Shown: piece by piece, positions 53,306 to 64,000 of the stretch
How the letters are laid out: every line of letters starts with the position of its first letter
Numbering within the stretch: position 1 is the first letter of the stretch
NCBI RefSeq assembly: GCF_900142705.1
Contig: NZ_FRBV01000013.1
Location: 1 to 64,000, forward strand
Length of the DNA stretch: 64,000 nt
Direction: 5' to 3'
DNA from: Nitrosospira sp. Nsp11
Lineage (GTDB): Bacteria > Pseudomonadota > Gammaproteobacteria > Burkholderiales > Nitrosomonadaceae
Notes under the pieces: model-generated
Seen by the model: only the letters and a program-made list of their open reading frames with translations
Told to the model about the DNA's origin: nothing
Database searches by the model: none
Made by a program: the position numbers and the translations under genes

Positions 53306-54874
53306 ATGACTAACGAAATCGAGCTGAAATTACGCCTGCCCTCAAACTGCGTTGCCCGAGTGCAGCGGAGTCCGTTATTGAAATCTCTGAGTATTTCGCC
53401 TTCCGTTACGCAAAATCTTTACACCGTTTATTACGATACTTCTAACTTCGATCTTAGAGGTAATGACGTGGCATTCCGATTGCGTCGTTCCGGTAGACGC
53501 TGGGTACAGAGCATCAAGGGCGGAGGCAGTGTGGCAGCGGGATTGCATCAGCGATATGAGTGGGAAACTCCAGTGCCGAAGCCACAACCTGATTTCACCA
53601 AAATCTCTGATCCCTCTCTTATCAGGTTATTCGATAACGCCGACCTGCGCGAGCAAATGCGTCCGTTGTTTATCACCGAGTGTAAACGTAGGCTCCGTAC
53701 ATTGCGCTTATCCGGTGGCGGTGAAGCAGAGCTTTGCCTCGATCAGGGCAGGATCGTCGTCGGCGACGCCAGTATGCCTTTTTGCGAAATCGAACTGGAA
53801 TTGAAATCAGGCAGTCCATTACCGTTGTTTCAGCTTGCGCTGGATCTGCTGCATACCACTCCCCTCAGACTGGAAAATGTGAGCAAGGCGGAGCGTGGCT
53901 ATGCGCTTGCCGGCATCAAGCCTCTACCGCTTAAGGCGACATCAGTTCAGCTCGTTGCCGAAATGAGTGTAAATGAAGCGTTCAAGGCAATCGCTTGGAA
54001 CTGCCTTGGGCATTTGCACAGCAACGAAGCCGGCATGTTGCACGTTGGCGATATCGAATTTCTGCACCAGATGCGTGTTGCTTTGCGTAGACTGCGTTCG
54101 GCGTTGAACGTTTTTTCCAAAGCGTTTTCCAGGGCCGCGTTTGCGCCGATGGCACAAGAGTTAAGGTGGCTTGCCGGGCAATTTGGACCAGCCCGTGATT
54201 GGGATGTATTCGTGACGGAGACATTAGCCGATATTCTTCCGCATTTTTCCGACCACCCCGGCATCCTGCCGCTACAGAAAAAATGTGAGCAGATACGCCG
54301 CCGTCACAACGATGAGGCGCGCAACGCGGTAGAATCGGCGCATTATACGGAGCTGATGCTGAAGCTGGGCGCATGGCTGAGTGCGGACTCCTGGGTTGCT
54401 CCGTCCGATCTGATGGGTTTGGATAATCGGGCGGGGGTTGATGGGCCTGGTGGCTCTGGCGGACTCGGCGGGTCGGTGAAAGAATTCGCCGGAACATTGC
54501 TGGCGCATCGGCACCGGCAACTGAAGAAGTACAATAGAAAACTGGCGAAACTGAGTCCGGCGGAATTGCATGAGGTGCGTATCCTCGCCAAGAAGCAACG
54601 GTACGCAGGGGAATTTTTCGCTGGGTTCTATCCCCCGAAAAAAGTGAAAGCTTACATTAAGTCCTTAGCGAAGCTTCAAGATATTCTGGGCGTAATGAAC
54701 GACACGGCAATTATTGAGCAACTGCTGAGCGAAGTGCCTGGCACCGGCGATGAACGAGGTGAGTATGAAGCAGTCGGTATTATTCGGGGCTGGGTCGCAA
54801 GCAAGGCATTGACGAAAAAGCTGGAATTGACAAATGCATGGGTGGATTTCGATAAAAGTAACTCGTTCTGGTAA
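53306..54874 (+). CDS. CYTH-CHAD protein, probable inorganic triphosphatase
   Basis: 522 residues. The N-terminal CYTH domain (about 1-205) begins with the ExExK signature (NEIELKL) and continues with YYDTSNFDLRGNDVAFRLRRSG; in relatives (E. coli YgiF) it hydrolyses tripolyphosphate. The CHAD domain (about 215-522) has HQMRVALRRLRSALNVF and HEVRILAKKQRYAGEFF, basic helices that bind polyphosphate. A Gly-rich segment (GVDGPGGSGGLGGS, about 374-387) splits the two CHAD halves. ATG 53306 is chosen because the ExExK motif follows at once; the frame from 53222 would overlap ppk. Probable operon with ppk. Confidence 0.94.
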   Translation: MTNEIELKLRLPSNCVARVQRSPLLKSLSISPSVTQNLYTVYYDTSNFDLRGNDVAFRLRRSGRRWVQSIKGGGSVAAGLHQRYEWETPVPKPQPDFTKISDPSLIRLFDNADLREQMRPLFITECKRRLRTLRLSGGGEAELCLDQGRIVVGDASMPFCEIELELKSGSPLPLFQLALDLLHTTPLRLENVSKAERGYALAGIKPLPLKATSVQLVAEMSVNEAFKAIAWNCLGHLHSNEAGMLHVGDIEFLHQMRVALRRLRSALNVFSKAFSRAAFAPMAQELRWLAGQFGPARDWDVFVTETLADILPHFSDHPGILPLQKKCEQIRRRHNDEARNAVESAHYTELMLKLGAWLSADSWVAPSDLMGLDNRAGVDGPGGSGGLGGSVKEFAGTLLAHRHRQLKKYNRKLAKLSPAELHEVRILAKKQRYAGEFFAGFYPPKKVKAYIKSLAKLQDILGVMNDTAIIEQLLSEVPGTGDERGEYEAVGIIRGWVASKALTKKLELTNAWVDFDKSNSFW

Positions 54875-54978
54875 GAGTTCTCAGGGTCCAGGTGGCGCCT
54901 GAGCCATATCGAAAGAATAGAAATAGAAACGGACGGCGAACTCGTCCATTTGCGGTCCTGCATTTCTGACAAACAAAA

Positions 54979-55002
54979 AAGGCGGTCAATACTGACCGCC
55001 TT
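54979..55002 (-). terminator. Rho-independent terminator of the carbon operon
   Basis: AAGGCGGTCA (54979-54988) pairs with TGACCGCCTT (54993-55002) around four bases; on the minus strand TTTTTTG follows. It closes the leftward tkt-gap-pgk-pyk-fba run. Confidence 0.95.
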
Positions 55003-55033
55003 GATAGCCTTGTTATCCATCGGTTCCATCTTT

Positions 55034-55056
55034 CACGCCCAAAAGAAGAGGGCGTG
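55034..55056 (-). terminator. Secondary hairpin after fba
   Basis: CACGCCC (55034-55040) pairs with GGGCGTG (55050-55056). It lies between the fba stop (55084) and the main terminator. On the minus strand the stem is followed by AAAG, so it is an accessory structure or RNA 3'-end stabiliser. Confidence 0.4.
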
Positions 55057-55083
55057 TTTCTGGATCGATAATATATTGCCCCG

Positions 55084-56148
55084 TTACTTGATAACAGCTT
55101 TCAACTCACCTTTAGCATATTTATTGGCCATATTATCCAGCATGACGGGCTTTATCTTGCTTGCCTGACCGGCACAACCAAATGCTTCAAAACGCGCCTT
55201 GCAAATATCTTTCGCCGCGCCGGTGGCATCCTTGAGAAATTTCCGCGGGTCGAATTCGCTTTTGTTCTTGGCAAGATGACGGCGGATTGCGCCGGTCATG
55301 GCGAGGCGAATATCGGTATCGATATTTATCTTGCGCACCCCATGCTTGATGCCCTCCTGAATCTCCTCTACCGGTACCCCATAGGTTTCCTTCATCTCTC
55401 CGCCGTATTCGCGGATGATGTCAAGCCATTCCTGAGGTACGGAGCTGGAGCCGTGCATGACAAGATGCGTATTGGGAATGCGCTGGTGGATTTCCTTGAC
55501 GCGCTCGATGGCGAGAATGTCGCCAGTGGGCTTGCGGGTAAATTTATACGCGCCGTGGGAAGTCCCGATGGCAATCGCCAGGGCATCCACTCCTGTTTGC
55601 TTGACAAAGTCAGCAGCCTGCTCCGGATCGGTAAGCAATTGATCATGAGATAGCTTACCCTCCGCTCCATGACCGTCTTCTGCTTCTCCCATACCCGATT
55701 CAAGTGAGCCCAGGCATCCCAGCTCTCCCTCGACGGAAACGCCAACCGCGTGCGCCATCTCCACCACCTTGGCCGTGACCGCTACGTTGTATTCATAGGA
55801 CGAGGGGGTCTTTGCGTCTGCCTCCAGCGAGCCATCCATCATGACACTGGAAAAGCCGCTGCGGATCGCATTAATGCATACCGCCGGGGACGCACCATGA
55901 TCCTGATGCATGACGATAGGAATATGCGGATAGGCTTCCACCGCTGCCGCGATAAGGTGGCGTAAAAAAGCTTCGCCCGCATATTTGCGCGCGCCGGCGG
56001 AACCCTGCATGATTACCGGGCTGTCGCATTCGTCGGCTGCCTGCATGATGGCCTGAATCTGCTCCAGGTTGTTTACGTTGAAAGCGGGCAGCCCATAGCC
56101 ATTTTCCGCTGCATGATCCAAAAGTTGACGCAGTGATACGAGTGCCAT
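55084..56148 (-). CDS. fba: Class II fructose-bisphosphate aldolase, Calvin-cycle type
   Basis: Zinc-dependent condensation of dihydroxyacetone phosphate with glyceraldehyde 3-phosphate (or erythrose 4-phosphate in the Calvin cycle). 354 residues. The start [30 protein letters not shown] is the CbbA-type subclass; zinc ligands are in [14 protein letters not shown] and [19 protein letters not shown] before ATG 56148 sets the start. Last gene of the run tkt-gap-pgk-pyk-fba; a T-tailed terminator follows. Confidence 0.97.
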   Translation of the reverse strand: MALVSLRQLLDHAAENGYGLPAFNVNNLEQIQAIMQAADECDSPVIMQGSAGARKYAGEAFLRHLIAAAVEAYPHIPIVMHQDHGASPAVCINAIRSGFSSVMMDGSLEADAKTPSSYEYNVAVTAKVVEMAHAVGVSVEGELGCLGSLESGMGEAEDGHGAEGKLSHDQLLTDPEQAADFVKQTGVDALAIAIGTSHGAYKFTRKPTGDILAIERVKEIHQRIPNTHLVMHGSSSVPQEWLDIIREYGGEMKETYGVPVEEIQEGIKHGVRKINIDTDIRLAMTGAIRRHLAKNKSEFDPRKFLKDATGAAKDICKARFEAFGCAGQASKIKPVMLDNMANKYAKGELKAVIK

Positions 56149-56241
56149 TTGAGCCTCCTCCAAGTTAAAATCAGTTTATCGTGTGTCGTAATGATGAGCT
56201 GTCAGCAATGAAAGGCAGAAAATATCCTGCCCGCCTGGCGC

Positions 56242-57696
56242 TCAGGATCCCGGCTTTCGTTCATGCTTTTTGTGTTCTCCTACCTTGACGATCTTCATCG
56301 TGTTGGTGCCACCGGCTTTGCCTACCGGCTCGCCGATAGTCATGATAATCAGGTCACCGTTGCGCACGGCGCCGCGCTTGAGCAATTCGTTTTCGGCATG
56401 ATTCAGAATAATCTCGGGATCGTTCGATCCGCCACCGAACTTAACGGGATAAACGCCACGAAATAACGTCATTTTACGACGGGTATCCTCTTGGGGGCTC
56501 AGCGCAAAGATAGGCACGTTGGAGCTTCTGCGCGACATCAGCAATACCGTTCTACCGCTCTGCGTAAGCGCGGCGATGGCCCGAATTTTCAACCCCCCCG
56601 CAGTGAACATGGTCGCGCGTGCAATCGCTTCCTCTATCGTTTCCGGAAGGCCTCCCTGAAGGCGGCGGAGTTCGCTGCTCACCAGGTACTCTTTTTCTGC
56701 CTCGAGACAGACTCTAGCCATCGCTGCCACCGATTCGACGGGATACTGTCCCGCCGCGGACTCCGCCGAGAGCATTACCGCATCTGTGCCATCCAGCACC
56801 GCATTAGCGACGTCGGACACTTCCGCGCGGGTTGGAATGGGACTGTTGATCATGGATTCCATCATCTGCGTCGCGGTCACCACGAGCTTGTTGTTGGCGC
56901 GTGCCGTGCGGATCATTCGTTTCTGCAGAGCCGGCACCACTGCGTCGCCCACTTCTACCGCAAGATCACCCCGCGCAACCATGATGGCATCGGAGGCTTC
57001 CAAAATATCATCCAATGCCAAAATCGCTTCAGAGCGCTCGATCTTTGCCATTAGCAGGCTTTTGCCGCCGGCATCCCGCATCACGTCTCGCGCCCAGCGC
57101 ATATCATCACCAGAGCGCGGGAAGGATACGGCAAGGTAGTCCGCCTTAAGCGCTGCCGCGGTCTTGATGTCTTCCACGTCCTTCGCGGTCAAGGCAGGTG
57201 CGCTAAGTCCGCCGCCCTTGCGGTTGATACCCTTGTTATTGGACAGTACTCCGCCCTGTTCAACCACACAGTACACCCGGCTCCCCTTGACCTCGGTAAC
57301 ACCCAACACAATGCGGCCATCATCGAGGATAAGCGTCGAGCCTGTTTCCACGTCATTTGGCAGTTCTTTGTAATCCAGACCCACCCGTTCCTGATTTCCC
57401 AGCTCACATTCGGCATCAAGTATGAATTTATCGCCGATTTTGAGCAGAACATTGCCCTTTTCAAATCTACCCACACGAATTTTCGGCCCCTGCAAGTCCG
57501 CCAGAACACCAACGGCATGTCCCGCAGCACGTGCCAGTGAGCGGGCCAATTCGGCGCTTTCTATATGTTCCTCTCTTGTGCCATGCGAAAAATTGATCCG
57601 CACCACATCCACCCCGGCATTTATCATTCGCTCGAGTACCTTGGGGTCTCTGGATGCCGGACCCAGCGTTGCTACGATTTTTGTTCTTCGAATCAT
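56242..57696 (-). CDS. pyk: Pyruvate kinase
   Basis: Phosphoenolpyruvate + ADP to pyruvate + ATP. 484 residues with the A, B and C domains. RRTKIVATLGPASRDP opens the barrel; VRINFSHGT, the active-site lysine in SLLMAKIERSEA, MVARGDLAVEVG and TATQMMESMI follow. The effector-binding C domain begins near 350. It is 42 bp after pgk with no good ribosome binding site, so it probably depends on transcript and ribosomes from upstream. In an autotroph it feeds biosynthesis from 3-phosphoglycerate. Confidence 0.97.
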   Translation of the reverse strand: MIRRTKIVATLGPASRDPKVLERMINAGVDVVRINFSHGTREEHIESAELARSLARAAGHAVGVLADLQGPKIRVGRFEKGNVLLKIGDKFILDAECELGNQERVGLDYKELPNDVETGSTLILDDGRIVLGVTEVKGSRVYCVVEQGGVLSNNKGINRKGGGLSAPALTAKDVEDIKTAAALKADYLAVSFPRSGDDMRWARDVMRDAGGKSLLMAKIERSEAILALDDILEASDAIMVARGDLAVEVGDAVVPALQKRMIRTARANNKLVVTATQMMESMINSPIPTRAEVSDVANAVLDGTDAVMLSAESAAGQYPVESVAAMARVCLEAEKEYLVSSELRRLQGGLPETIEEAIARATMFTAGGLKIRAIAALTQSGRTVLLMSRRSSNVPIFALSPQEDTRRKMTLFRGVYPVKFGGGSNDPEIILNHAENELLKRGAVRNGDLIIMTIGEPVGKAGGTNTMKIVKVGEHKKHERKPGS

Positions 57697-57738
57697 TTTG
57701 AGATAGGCGAGGCGTAGTGGTACGTCAAATCATACAAA

Positions 57739-58917
57739 TCATTGCGCTCGCTGTTCAAGTATTTCCACGGCAGGTAGTTTTTTACCTTCCAGAAACTCCA
57801 GAAAAGCACCGCCAGCGGTGGAAATGTAGGAAACCTTGTCATAGATATCGTACTTCTGGATAGCGGCGATGGTATCGCCGCCGCCAGCCAGGGTAAAGGC
57901 CTTCGTATGCGCAATGGCCATAGCGATAGTTCTGGTACCGGCGCCAAATTGGTCGAATTCGAATACACCAACTGGGCCGTTCCATACAACAGTGCCGGCT
58001 TCCATAATAATGTCCGCCAATTCCTGGGCACTCTTCGGACCGATATCGAATATCATCTCGTCGTCAGCAACTGTATCCGCATCCTTCACCACCGCAGGCT
58101 CGTCTGCGTCGAATTTCTTTCCGACCACGACATCCACGGCAATGGGGATGGAAGCATGACGTTTTGCCATTTTATCCATCAGCATTCTGGCGGTAGGAAC
58201 CAGGTTATCTTCACACAGGGATTTACCGATATTTTTCCCGGCGGCTTTCAGAAAAGTATTGGCAATGCCGCCGCCAACGACCATTTGATCAACCTTCTCC
58301 GAAAGGGATTCCAGTACAGTAAGTTTTGTCGAGACCTTCGAACCGCCAACGATCGCAACCATAGGGCGTGCCGGGCTCAGGAGCGCCTTGGCAAGTGCGT
58401 CCAGTTCTTCGGTCAGCAGAATACCGGCACATGCAACTGGAGCATATTTGGCAATACCATAAGTCGAAGCTTGAGCGCGGTGCGCTGTGCCGAAAGCATC
58501 CATCACAAACACGTCGCATAGACGTGCATATTTTTGGGCGGTTTCGTCCGAATTTTTCTTTTCGCCTTTATTAATGCGGCAGTTTTCCAGAACGACCAGT
58601 TCGCCTTCGGCAATCTCAAAATTCTGATCCACCCAATCTCGAATCAAACGCACGGGCTTGTCCAGGCGTGCAGCAATGTTATCGGCGACCGGCTTGAGTG
58701 AATTCTCCCCGGACCAGACGCCTTCTTCCGGCCGGCCAAGATGGGATGTCACCATCACTTTTGCGCCCTGCTCGAGGCAGTAGTTAATGGTAGCCATCGA
58801 GGCGGTTATTCGCGCATCCGATGTAACTTTGCCGTCCTTTACCGGGACATTGAGGTCAGCGCGGATGAATACGCGCTTGCCTTTAAGATCAAGGTCGGTG
58901 ACTTTAATGACAGACAC
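57739..58917 (-). CDS. pgk: Phosphoglycerate kinase
   Basis: 3-phosphoglycerate + ATP to 1,3-bisphosphoglycerate in the Calvin cycle direction, reversible. 392 residues. [22 protein letters not shown] (split motif) is the N-domain substrate site; [12 protein letters not shown] and [11 protein letters not shown] follow; the C-domain ATP site includes [10 protein letters not shown] (here [10 protein letters not shown]) and [10 protein letters not shown] start at GTG 58917 (MSVIKVTDL) because GGAG lies six bases upstream; an ATG at 58929 has no such signal. A perfect hairpin (58961-58983) separates it from gap. Confidence 0.97.
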   Translation of the reverse strand: MSVIKVTDLDLKGKRVFIRADLNVPVKDGKVTSDARITASMATINYCLEQGAKVMVTSHLGRPEEGVWSGENSLKPVADNIAARLDKPVRLIRDWVDQNFEIAEGELVVLENCRINKGEKKNSDETAQKYARLCDVFVMDAFGTAHRAQASTYGIAKYAPVACAGILLTEELDALAKALLSPARPMVAIVGGSKVSTKLTVLESLSEKVDQMVVGGGIANTFLKAAGKNIGKSLCEDNLVPTARMLMDKMAKRHASIPIAVDVVVGKKFDADEPAVVKDADTVADDEMIFDIGPKSAQELADIIMEAGTVVWNGPVGVFEFDQFGAGTRTIAMAIAHTKAFTLAGGGDTIAAIQKYDIYDKVSYISTAGGAFLEFLEGKKLPAVEILEQRAQ

Positions 58918-58960
58918 TGGGAACTCCAATTTGTGCGGTGGAGGGAGAGCTCATGTAAAT

Positions 58961-58983
58961 CCCTTCGATGGAGCATCGAAGGG
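58961..58983 (-). terminator. Intercistronic hairpin between gap and pgk
   Basis: CCCTTCGATG (58961-58970) and CATCGAAGGG (58974-58983) form a perfect 10-bp stem with a three-base loop. Without a T-run it is more likely an RNA processing or stability element than a full terminator. Confidence 0.55.
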
Positions 58984-59058
58984 CAGAGCGGGAGGTCGGG
59001 AAGAAGAGCCTGAAAATGAACTGTATCCAGAGCTCTTCATGATGCCGCGACTATCTAT

Positions 59059-60063
<1,005 letters not shown>

Positions 60064-60141
60064 TTATATACTCCTTGGATAAAGAAAGGGGCCAGGCGAA
60101 GAAACTGTCTCCGCCTTATTGTTCGTCACGACTGATTAGAA

Positions 60142-62157
60142 TTAAATAACGCTGTTCACCGCTTTTACCACGTTCTCGACGGTGAAACCGAAGTGCTTGA
60201 ACAGATCGCCCGCGGGAGCGGATTCGCCAAATGTATCCATGCCAACCACCGCGCCTTCGAGTCCGACATATTTACGCCAGTAATCGGTAACGCCCGCCTC
60301 CACCGCAACGCGGCCCACGCCCTTCGGCAATACGCTGCCCTTGTAGGACGGATCCTGGCGATCAAAAAGATTGGTGCATGGCATCGAGACTACGCGCACG
60401 TGGACACCCGTTTCGGCCAGTGCTTTTTGTGCCATCATCGCCAATCCCACTTCGGAACCGGTAGCGATAATAATTGCCCGTGGCTTGCCGTCCGCGGCTT
60501 CAGACAGGATATAACCGCCCTTGTCGATCAATTTGATGGTGGCGGAATCACGTTTCTGAAATGGCAGATTCTGGCGACTGAAGATAAGTATGGACGGGCC
60601 ATCCCTGCGTTCGATCGCTCGCGCCCAGGATACGGTTGATTCAACCGTATCGCATGGTCGCCATACATCCATGTTGGGTATATAACGTAACGTCGCTGTC
60701 TGCTCTACCGGTTGGTGCGTGGGACCATCTTCGCCCAGCCCGATCGAATCGTGCGTGAATACGAACAGATTACGAATTTTCATCAGGGCCGCCATGCGGA
60801 GCGCATTGCGAGCATATTCCGAGAACATGAGGAAAGTGGCGCCGTAAGGGATGATACCGCCATGCAGCGACAGCCCGTTCATTATCGCGCTCATACCGAA
60901 TTCACGAACGCCATAATAGATATAGTTGCCCCCGGCATCGCGGTCGATACCTTTCGAATTCGACCAAAGGGTAAGATTGGATCCGGCCAGATCTGCGGAA
61001 CCTCCAACCAGTTCGGGCAATTGCGGCGCCAGACCTTCAATGGCGTTCTGCGAAGCCTTACGGCTGGCGATTGTTTCTTCCTTAGCATGCACACGCGCGA
61101 TCAGCGCGTCTACATGTTCACTCCATCCTTCAGGTAATTGACCCGATATCCGTCGGGTAAACTCGGCGGCCTCGGCAGGGTACTTTTCGGCATACTCGGC
61201 AAACTTGCGATTCCATGCATCCTCCAGCTTTGTGCCTTTCGCGCGGGCATCCCACATTTCATAAACATCCTGGGGGATTTCGAATGGCAGATGATTCCAT
61301 CCGATATGAGGACGGGCTGCGGCTATTTCCGCGGCTCCCAGTGCGGCGCCATGAACCTCGTGAGTATCGGCCTTATTGGGGGAACCCATGCCGATCACTG
61401 TTTTACAGCAGATCATCGAGGGCCGGTTGCCCGCCTGCTTGGCGGCCTCTATGGCGGCCTCTATGGCCACGGGATCGTGACCGTTGACGTTGGGCACCAC
61501 GTGCCAGCCGTAAGCCTCGAACCGCTTCGGCGTATCATCAGTGAACCAGCCTTCCACATGCCCGTCTATGGAAATGCCGTTATCGTCATAAAAACAGATC
61601 AGCTTGCCTAGCCCCAGCGTACCGGCCAATGAGCAGGCTTCATGGGAGATGCCTTCCATCAGGCAACCATCTCCCAGAAATACGTAGGTGTGGTGGTTGA
61701 CAATGTCAAAACCCGGACGGTTGAAATCCGCGGCAAGTATTTTTTCCGCCAGCGCCATGCCCACTGCATTGGCAAGTCCCTGCCCCAGAGGACCCGTGGT
61801 GGTTTCCACCCCGGGCGTGTACCCATATTCGGGATGACCCGGGGTTTTGGAGTGAAGCTGGCGGAAGTGCTTGATTTCCTCCATCGGCAGGTCATAGCCG
61901 GTGAGGTGCAGCAAGGCGTAAATCAACATCGATCCATGTCCGTTGGATAACACGAACCGGTCTCTGTCAGCCCATTTGGGATTCGCGGGATTGTGGCGCA
62001 GATGATGAATCCATAATACCTCAGCTATTTCCGCCATGCCCATGGGCATGCCAGGGTGGCCCGAATTGGCTTTTTGCACAGCATCCATGGCCAATGCACG
62101 GATGGCGCTGGTCAGGTCTTTGAACACCGGCGCGTCAAAATCTCTAAATGCTCCCAT
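60142..62157 (-). CDS. tkt: Transketolase
   Basis: Thiamine-diphosphate enzyme that moves two-carbon ketol units among sugar phosphates in the Calvin cycle and pentose phosphate pathway. 671 residues. [20 protein letters not shown]-like start ([21 protein letters not shown]), thiamine motif [18 protein letters not shown] and [16 protein letters not shown] are all present. A tandem 12-base repeat (about 61440-61470) codes [10 protein letters not shown], without obvious consequence. AGGGAGTCCG precedes ATG 62157. First gene of the operon, so its upstream gap should carry the main promoter. Confidence 0.98.
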   Translation of the reverse strand: MGAFRDFDAPVFKDLTSAIRALAMDAVQKANSGHPGMPMGMAEIAEVLWIHHLRHNPANPKWADRDRFVLSNGHGSMLIYALLHLTGYDLPMEEIKHFRQLHSKTPGHPEYGYTPGVETTTGPLGQGLANAVGMALAEKILAADFNRPGFDIVNHHTYVFLGDGCLMEGISHEACSLAGTLGLGKLICFYDDNGISIDGHVEGWFTDDTPKRFEAYGWHVVPNVNGHDPVAIEAAIEAAKQAGNRPSMICCKTVIGMGSPNKADTHEVHGAALGAAEIAAARPHIGWNHLPFEIPQDVYEMWDARAKGTKLEDAWNRKFAEYAEKYPAEAAEFTRRISGQLPEGWSEHVDALIARVHAKEETIASRKASQNAIEGLAPQLPELVGGSADLAGSNLTLWSNSKGIDRDAGGNYIYYGVREFGMSAIMNGLSLHGGIIPYGATFLMFSEYARNALRMAALMKIRNLFVFTHDSIGLGEDGPTHQPVEQTATLRYIPNMDVWRPCDTVESTVSWARAIERRDGPSILIFSRQNLPFQKRDSATIKLIDKGGYILSEAADGKPRAIIIATGSEVGLAMMAQKALAETGVHVRVVSMPCTNLFDRQDPSYKGSVLPKGVGRVAVEAGVTDYWRKYVGLEGAVVGMDTFGESAPAGDLFKHFGFTVENVVKAVNSVI

Positions 62158-62202
62158 GAATACGGACTCCCTCGCTCAACAGATATATGTAGGATACAAA
62201 AA

Positions 62203-62229
62203 CACCGCCCCCTAACCCGGGTAGCGGTG
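62203..62229 (-). promoter_or_regulatory. Short inverted repeat upstream of tkt
   Basis: CACCGC (62203-62208) and GCGGTG (62224-62229) form a six-bp dyad, 46 bp before the tkt ATG, in a gap that must contain the operon promoter. It could be an operator or a leader hairpin; no CbbR-type site is certain. Confidence 0.3.
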
Positions 62230-62413
62230 CGGGTCGGCAAAACCATTATTATCGCTTAAGATACGATGTCAGACAACATGACAAATCTCGGGCTGTCCAT
62301 ATCGGATGTGTTCGCGCTCCAGTAACCCGGGAAATGCGGCGGGATGATCCTGGCTTGATCGCATTGTCAAGTTGCTGATTCCGGAAATGCCGGCGTGCCA
62401 TCATTTTTCGATA

Positions 62414-63664
62414 TCAGGTATTCCGCAGCTTTATGCCCAGCAGTTTAAGCTTGCGGTAAAGATGCGTGCGCTCCAACCCGGCGCGCTCGGCGACCCGTGT
62501 CATGTTGCCATTTTCCAGGTCGATGAGTTGTTCAAAATACACTTTCTCGAACATATCGCGCGCTTCCCGTAACGGCATATTCAGCGGGACACCCGCAACC
62601 GCTTGTGCCGGCGATGAAGATGCCAGTATTTGCTTCACATCATCTGCCGATATTTCATCTCCGGCGCTGGTTAACGCAAGGGAGTGCACCGCGCCGGTCA
62701 GTTGCGCAAGATTTCCAGGCCAGTCATGGTTCCGTAAACAATTGAGCGCAGCGGTACTGAATTGCCGCAAGGGCACTTCGCCCGATTCAATATAGCGCGA
62801 GAGTATCTGGGCCGCGAGCTCAGGGATGTCTTCCCGATGTTCCCTCAGCGCGGGAACATTGATGCAAAGACCGCTCAATTGTTCATACAACCTTGGCTCA
62901 TAGACACCTTGCGCGGCGAGCCCCGCCAATGGTGTCGTGGTAACGCATACGAGCCGGACGCTATATTTTTCGAGCTTGCCCAACAGTAGAAGCAGCCCTT
63001 TTTGCGCCAATCTGTTGAGGTCTCCTATCTCCTTGAGAAACAGCAATCCGCCTTTTGCCTGCTCAAGCAAATCAAATGGAGCATTCGCCAGGGCAGAGAG
63101 CGTATCGGGTTCCACCCAGGGCGTGTTGGGTCGATGCAAAAAGCGGGCGCATAGATCCACCCCGGTTCCAGGTTCGCTGGTGAGTAGCAGCGGTGCGCGC
63201 AAGTTAACTACCTGTTCCAGCCGTTTTTTCAGATCTGCGATCAAAGGTCCCCTGCCCAAGCTGGCGAGGGGAAGCATTATGCTGGGTTTGACCTGTCCCC
63301 CGCGCAGTGCGCGTCCTACAGTGCTCAACAGTTTCTGCAGCGGTACCGGTTTCTCGAGGTAGCCGGCTGCGCCCATCCGCGTGGCCTCTACTGCAGTATC
63401 TATCGTGCCGTGCCCGGACATCATTACTACCGGCATGGTGAGCAGCCCGCCGCTGGCCCATTCTTTCAGCAGAGTGATCCCGTCGGTATCCGGCATCCAG
63501 ATATCCAGCAGTACGAGGTCGGGCCGTGTTTGTTTGCGCCAGTTGCGCGCTTGACCTGCATTTTCCGCGAGGGCAACGCGATAACCTTCGTCTCGTAAAA
63601 TTTCGGACAAGAGCTCGCGTATGCCAATCTCATCATCAACAACAAGTATTGTGTTATTGCTCAT
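62414..63664 (-). CDS. NtrX-like response regulator with degenerate AAA+ domain
   Basis: 416 residues. Receiver domain 1-120 with Asp 54 (VLLDIWMPD) as phosphoacceptor and Lys 105. Residues about 135-370 align with the sigma-54 activator AAA+ domain, but Walker A reads SEPGTGVD (the Lys is Val 169), Walker B reads LLFLKEIGD (Asp replaced by Lys 211), and the GAFTGA loop region is missing. The C-terminal Fis-type HTH (about 380-416, MTRVAERAGLERTHLYRKLKLLGI) is intact. So it probably binds DNA and responds to phosphorylation but cannot remodel sigma-54 holoenzyme. The upstream gene encodes its probable kinase (116-bp gap). Confidence 0.9.
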   Translation of the reverse strand: MSNNTILVVDDEIGIRELLSEILRDEGYRVALAENAGQARNWRKQTRPDLVLLDIWMPDTDGITLLKEWASGGLLTMPVVMMSGHGTIDTAVEATRMGAAGYLEKPVPLQKLLSTVGRALRGGQVKPSIMLPLASLGRGPLIADLKKRLEQVVNLRAPLLLTSEPGTGVDLCARFLHRPNTPWVEPDTLSALANAPFDLLEQAKGGLLFLKEIGDLNRLAQKGLLLLLGKLEKYSVRLVCVTTTPLAGLAAQGVYEPRLYEQLSGLCINVPALREHREDIPELAAQILSRYIESGEVPLRQFSTAALNCLRNHDWPGNLAQLTGAVHSLALTSAGDEISADDVKQILASSSPAQAVAGVPLNMPLREARDMFEKVYFEQLIDLENGNMTRVAERAGLERTHLYRKLKLLGIKLRNT

Positions 63665-63780
63665 AGTTCATAAAATCAATACGCATACGGTTGTGGTGGA
63701 ATTCATATCTGCCGATATTCCGGTTATGAATTATCGACGGATGCTCGTCTGTATGTTCAGATTCATTTATGGCTGTTTAA

Positions 63781-64000
63781 TCATGTGGCTGTTCGATAAG
63801 CCCTCAAATTGTCCTTCCCCGCGACCGGCAGAATCAGTGATATGCGTGCGCCGTGGGGTCGAATATTTTCGATCTGGATCATACCGCTGTGTTCCTCGAT
63901 TATTTTTTTGACAATGGGTAGCCCCAGCCCTGTGCCTTTGGATTTGGTGGTAACGTATGGCTCGAACACCCGGGCCCTGACTTGCTCGGGAAAACCTCCG
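63781..64000 (-). CDS. Histidine kinase, C-terminal end (NtrY-like), partial
   Basis: Only the last 72 codons are in the window; the gene continues past 64000. The visible part is the end of the HATPase domain: VFEPYVTTKSKGTGLGLPIVKKIIEEHSG with the F and G2 boxes, then GARISLILPV and a short tail. The same-strand NtrX-like regulator gene follows it after 116 bp, so an NtrY-NtrX pair is the natural reading. N-terminal sensor domains cannot be seen. Confidence 0.9.
   Translation of the reverse strand, partial: GGFPEQVRARVFEPYVTTKSKGTGLGLPIVKKIIEEHSGMIQIENIRPHGARISLILPVAGKDNLRAYRTAT

Overview
The window looks like chromosome of a betaproteobacterial ammonia oxidiser of the Nitrosospira/Nitrosomonas type. 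This is an inference. It rests on an Rh-type (not Amt-type) ammonium channel, a compact tkt-gap-pgk-pyk-fba cluster with a Calvin-cycle-type class II aldolase, betaproteobacterial housekeeping neighbourhoods (nadD-rsfS-rlmH-maf-rng), and a PEP-CTERM/exosortase accessory set with PrsT-like TPR lipoproteins. No rRNA, tRNA or CRISPR array was found.

Layout. 1-8.9 kb: small stress or envelope proteins (YflT-like, DUF1269, PRC-barrel), recQ and pyrC, an FAD-dependent pyridine nucleotide oxidoreductase and an unknown two-helix membrane protein. 9.1-18.2 kb: folD, aceE-aceF (no lpd beside them), then nadD-rsfS-rlmH-maf-rng, all on the + strand. 18.3-19.5 kb: the Rh ammonium channel.

19.8-46.3 kb is the accessory part. 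It holds an exosortase-associated acyltransferase, a LolA-like periplasmic protein, a LolD-like ATPase, a beta-barrel protein with a hexanucleotide repeat, an E1-like ThiF enzyme abutting a nitroreductase, two FtsX/MacB permeases, a UGT-like glycosyltransferase, two PEP-CTERM proteins (one behind a textbook sigma-54 promoter), a FeeM-type N-acyl amino acid synthase, a GMC oxidoreductase and two PrsT-like TPR lipoproteins. Scattered among them is debris: an acyltransferase pseudogene with three stop codons, a frameshifted second copy of the glycosyltransferase 3' end, a DUF772-type transposase remnant, an IS3 fragment and a decayed 944-bp IS3-family element with both inverted repeats. I infer that the enzymes make a modified acyl or glycolipid-like molecule and that the Lol-like parts move it, or a lipoprotein, to the outer membrane. 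This is the best candidate in the window for an undescribed system.

46.9-54.9 kb: an inositol-phosphatase-family protein with a thioredoxin-fold protein, then rsmE, argA, yggX, ppk and a CYTH-CHAD protein, the last two pointing to polyphosphate metabolism. 55.1-62.2 kb: the carbon operon, transcribed leftwards from tkt to fba and closed by a strong terminator. 62.4-64 kb: an NtrX-like regulator whose AAA+ domain has lost its ATPase and sigma-54 contact motifs, and the 3' end of its partner histidine kinase, cut by the window edge.
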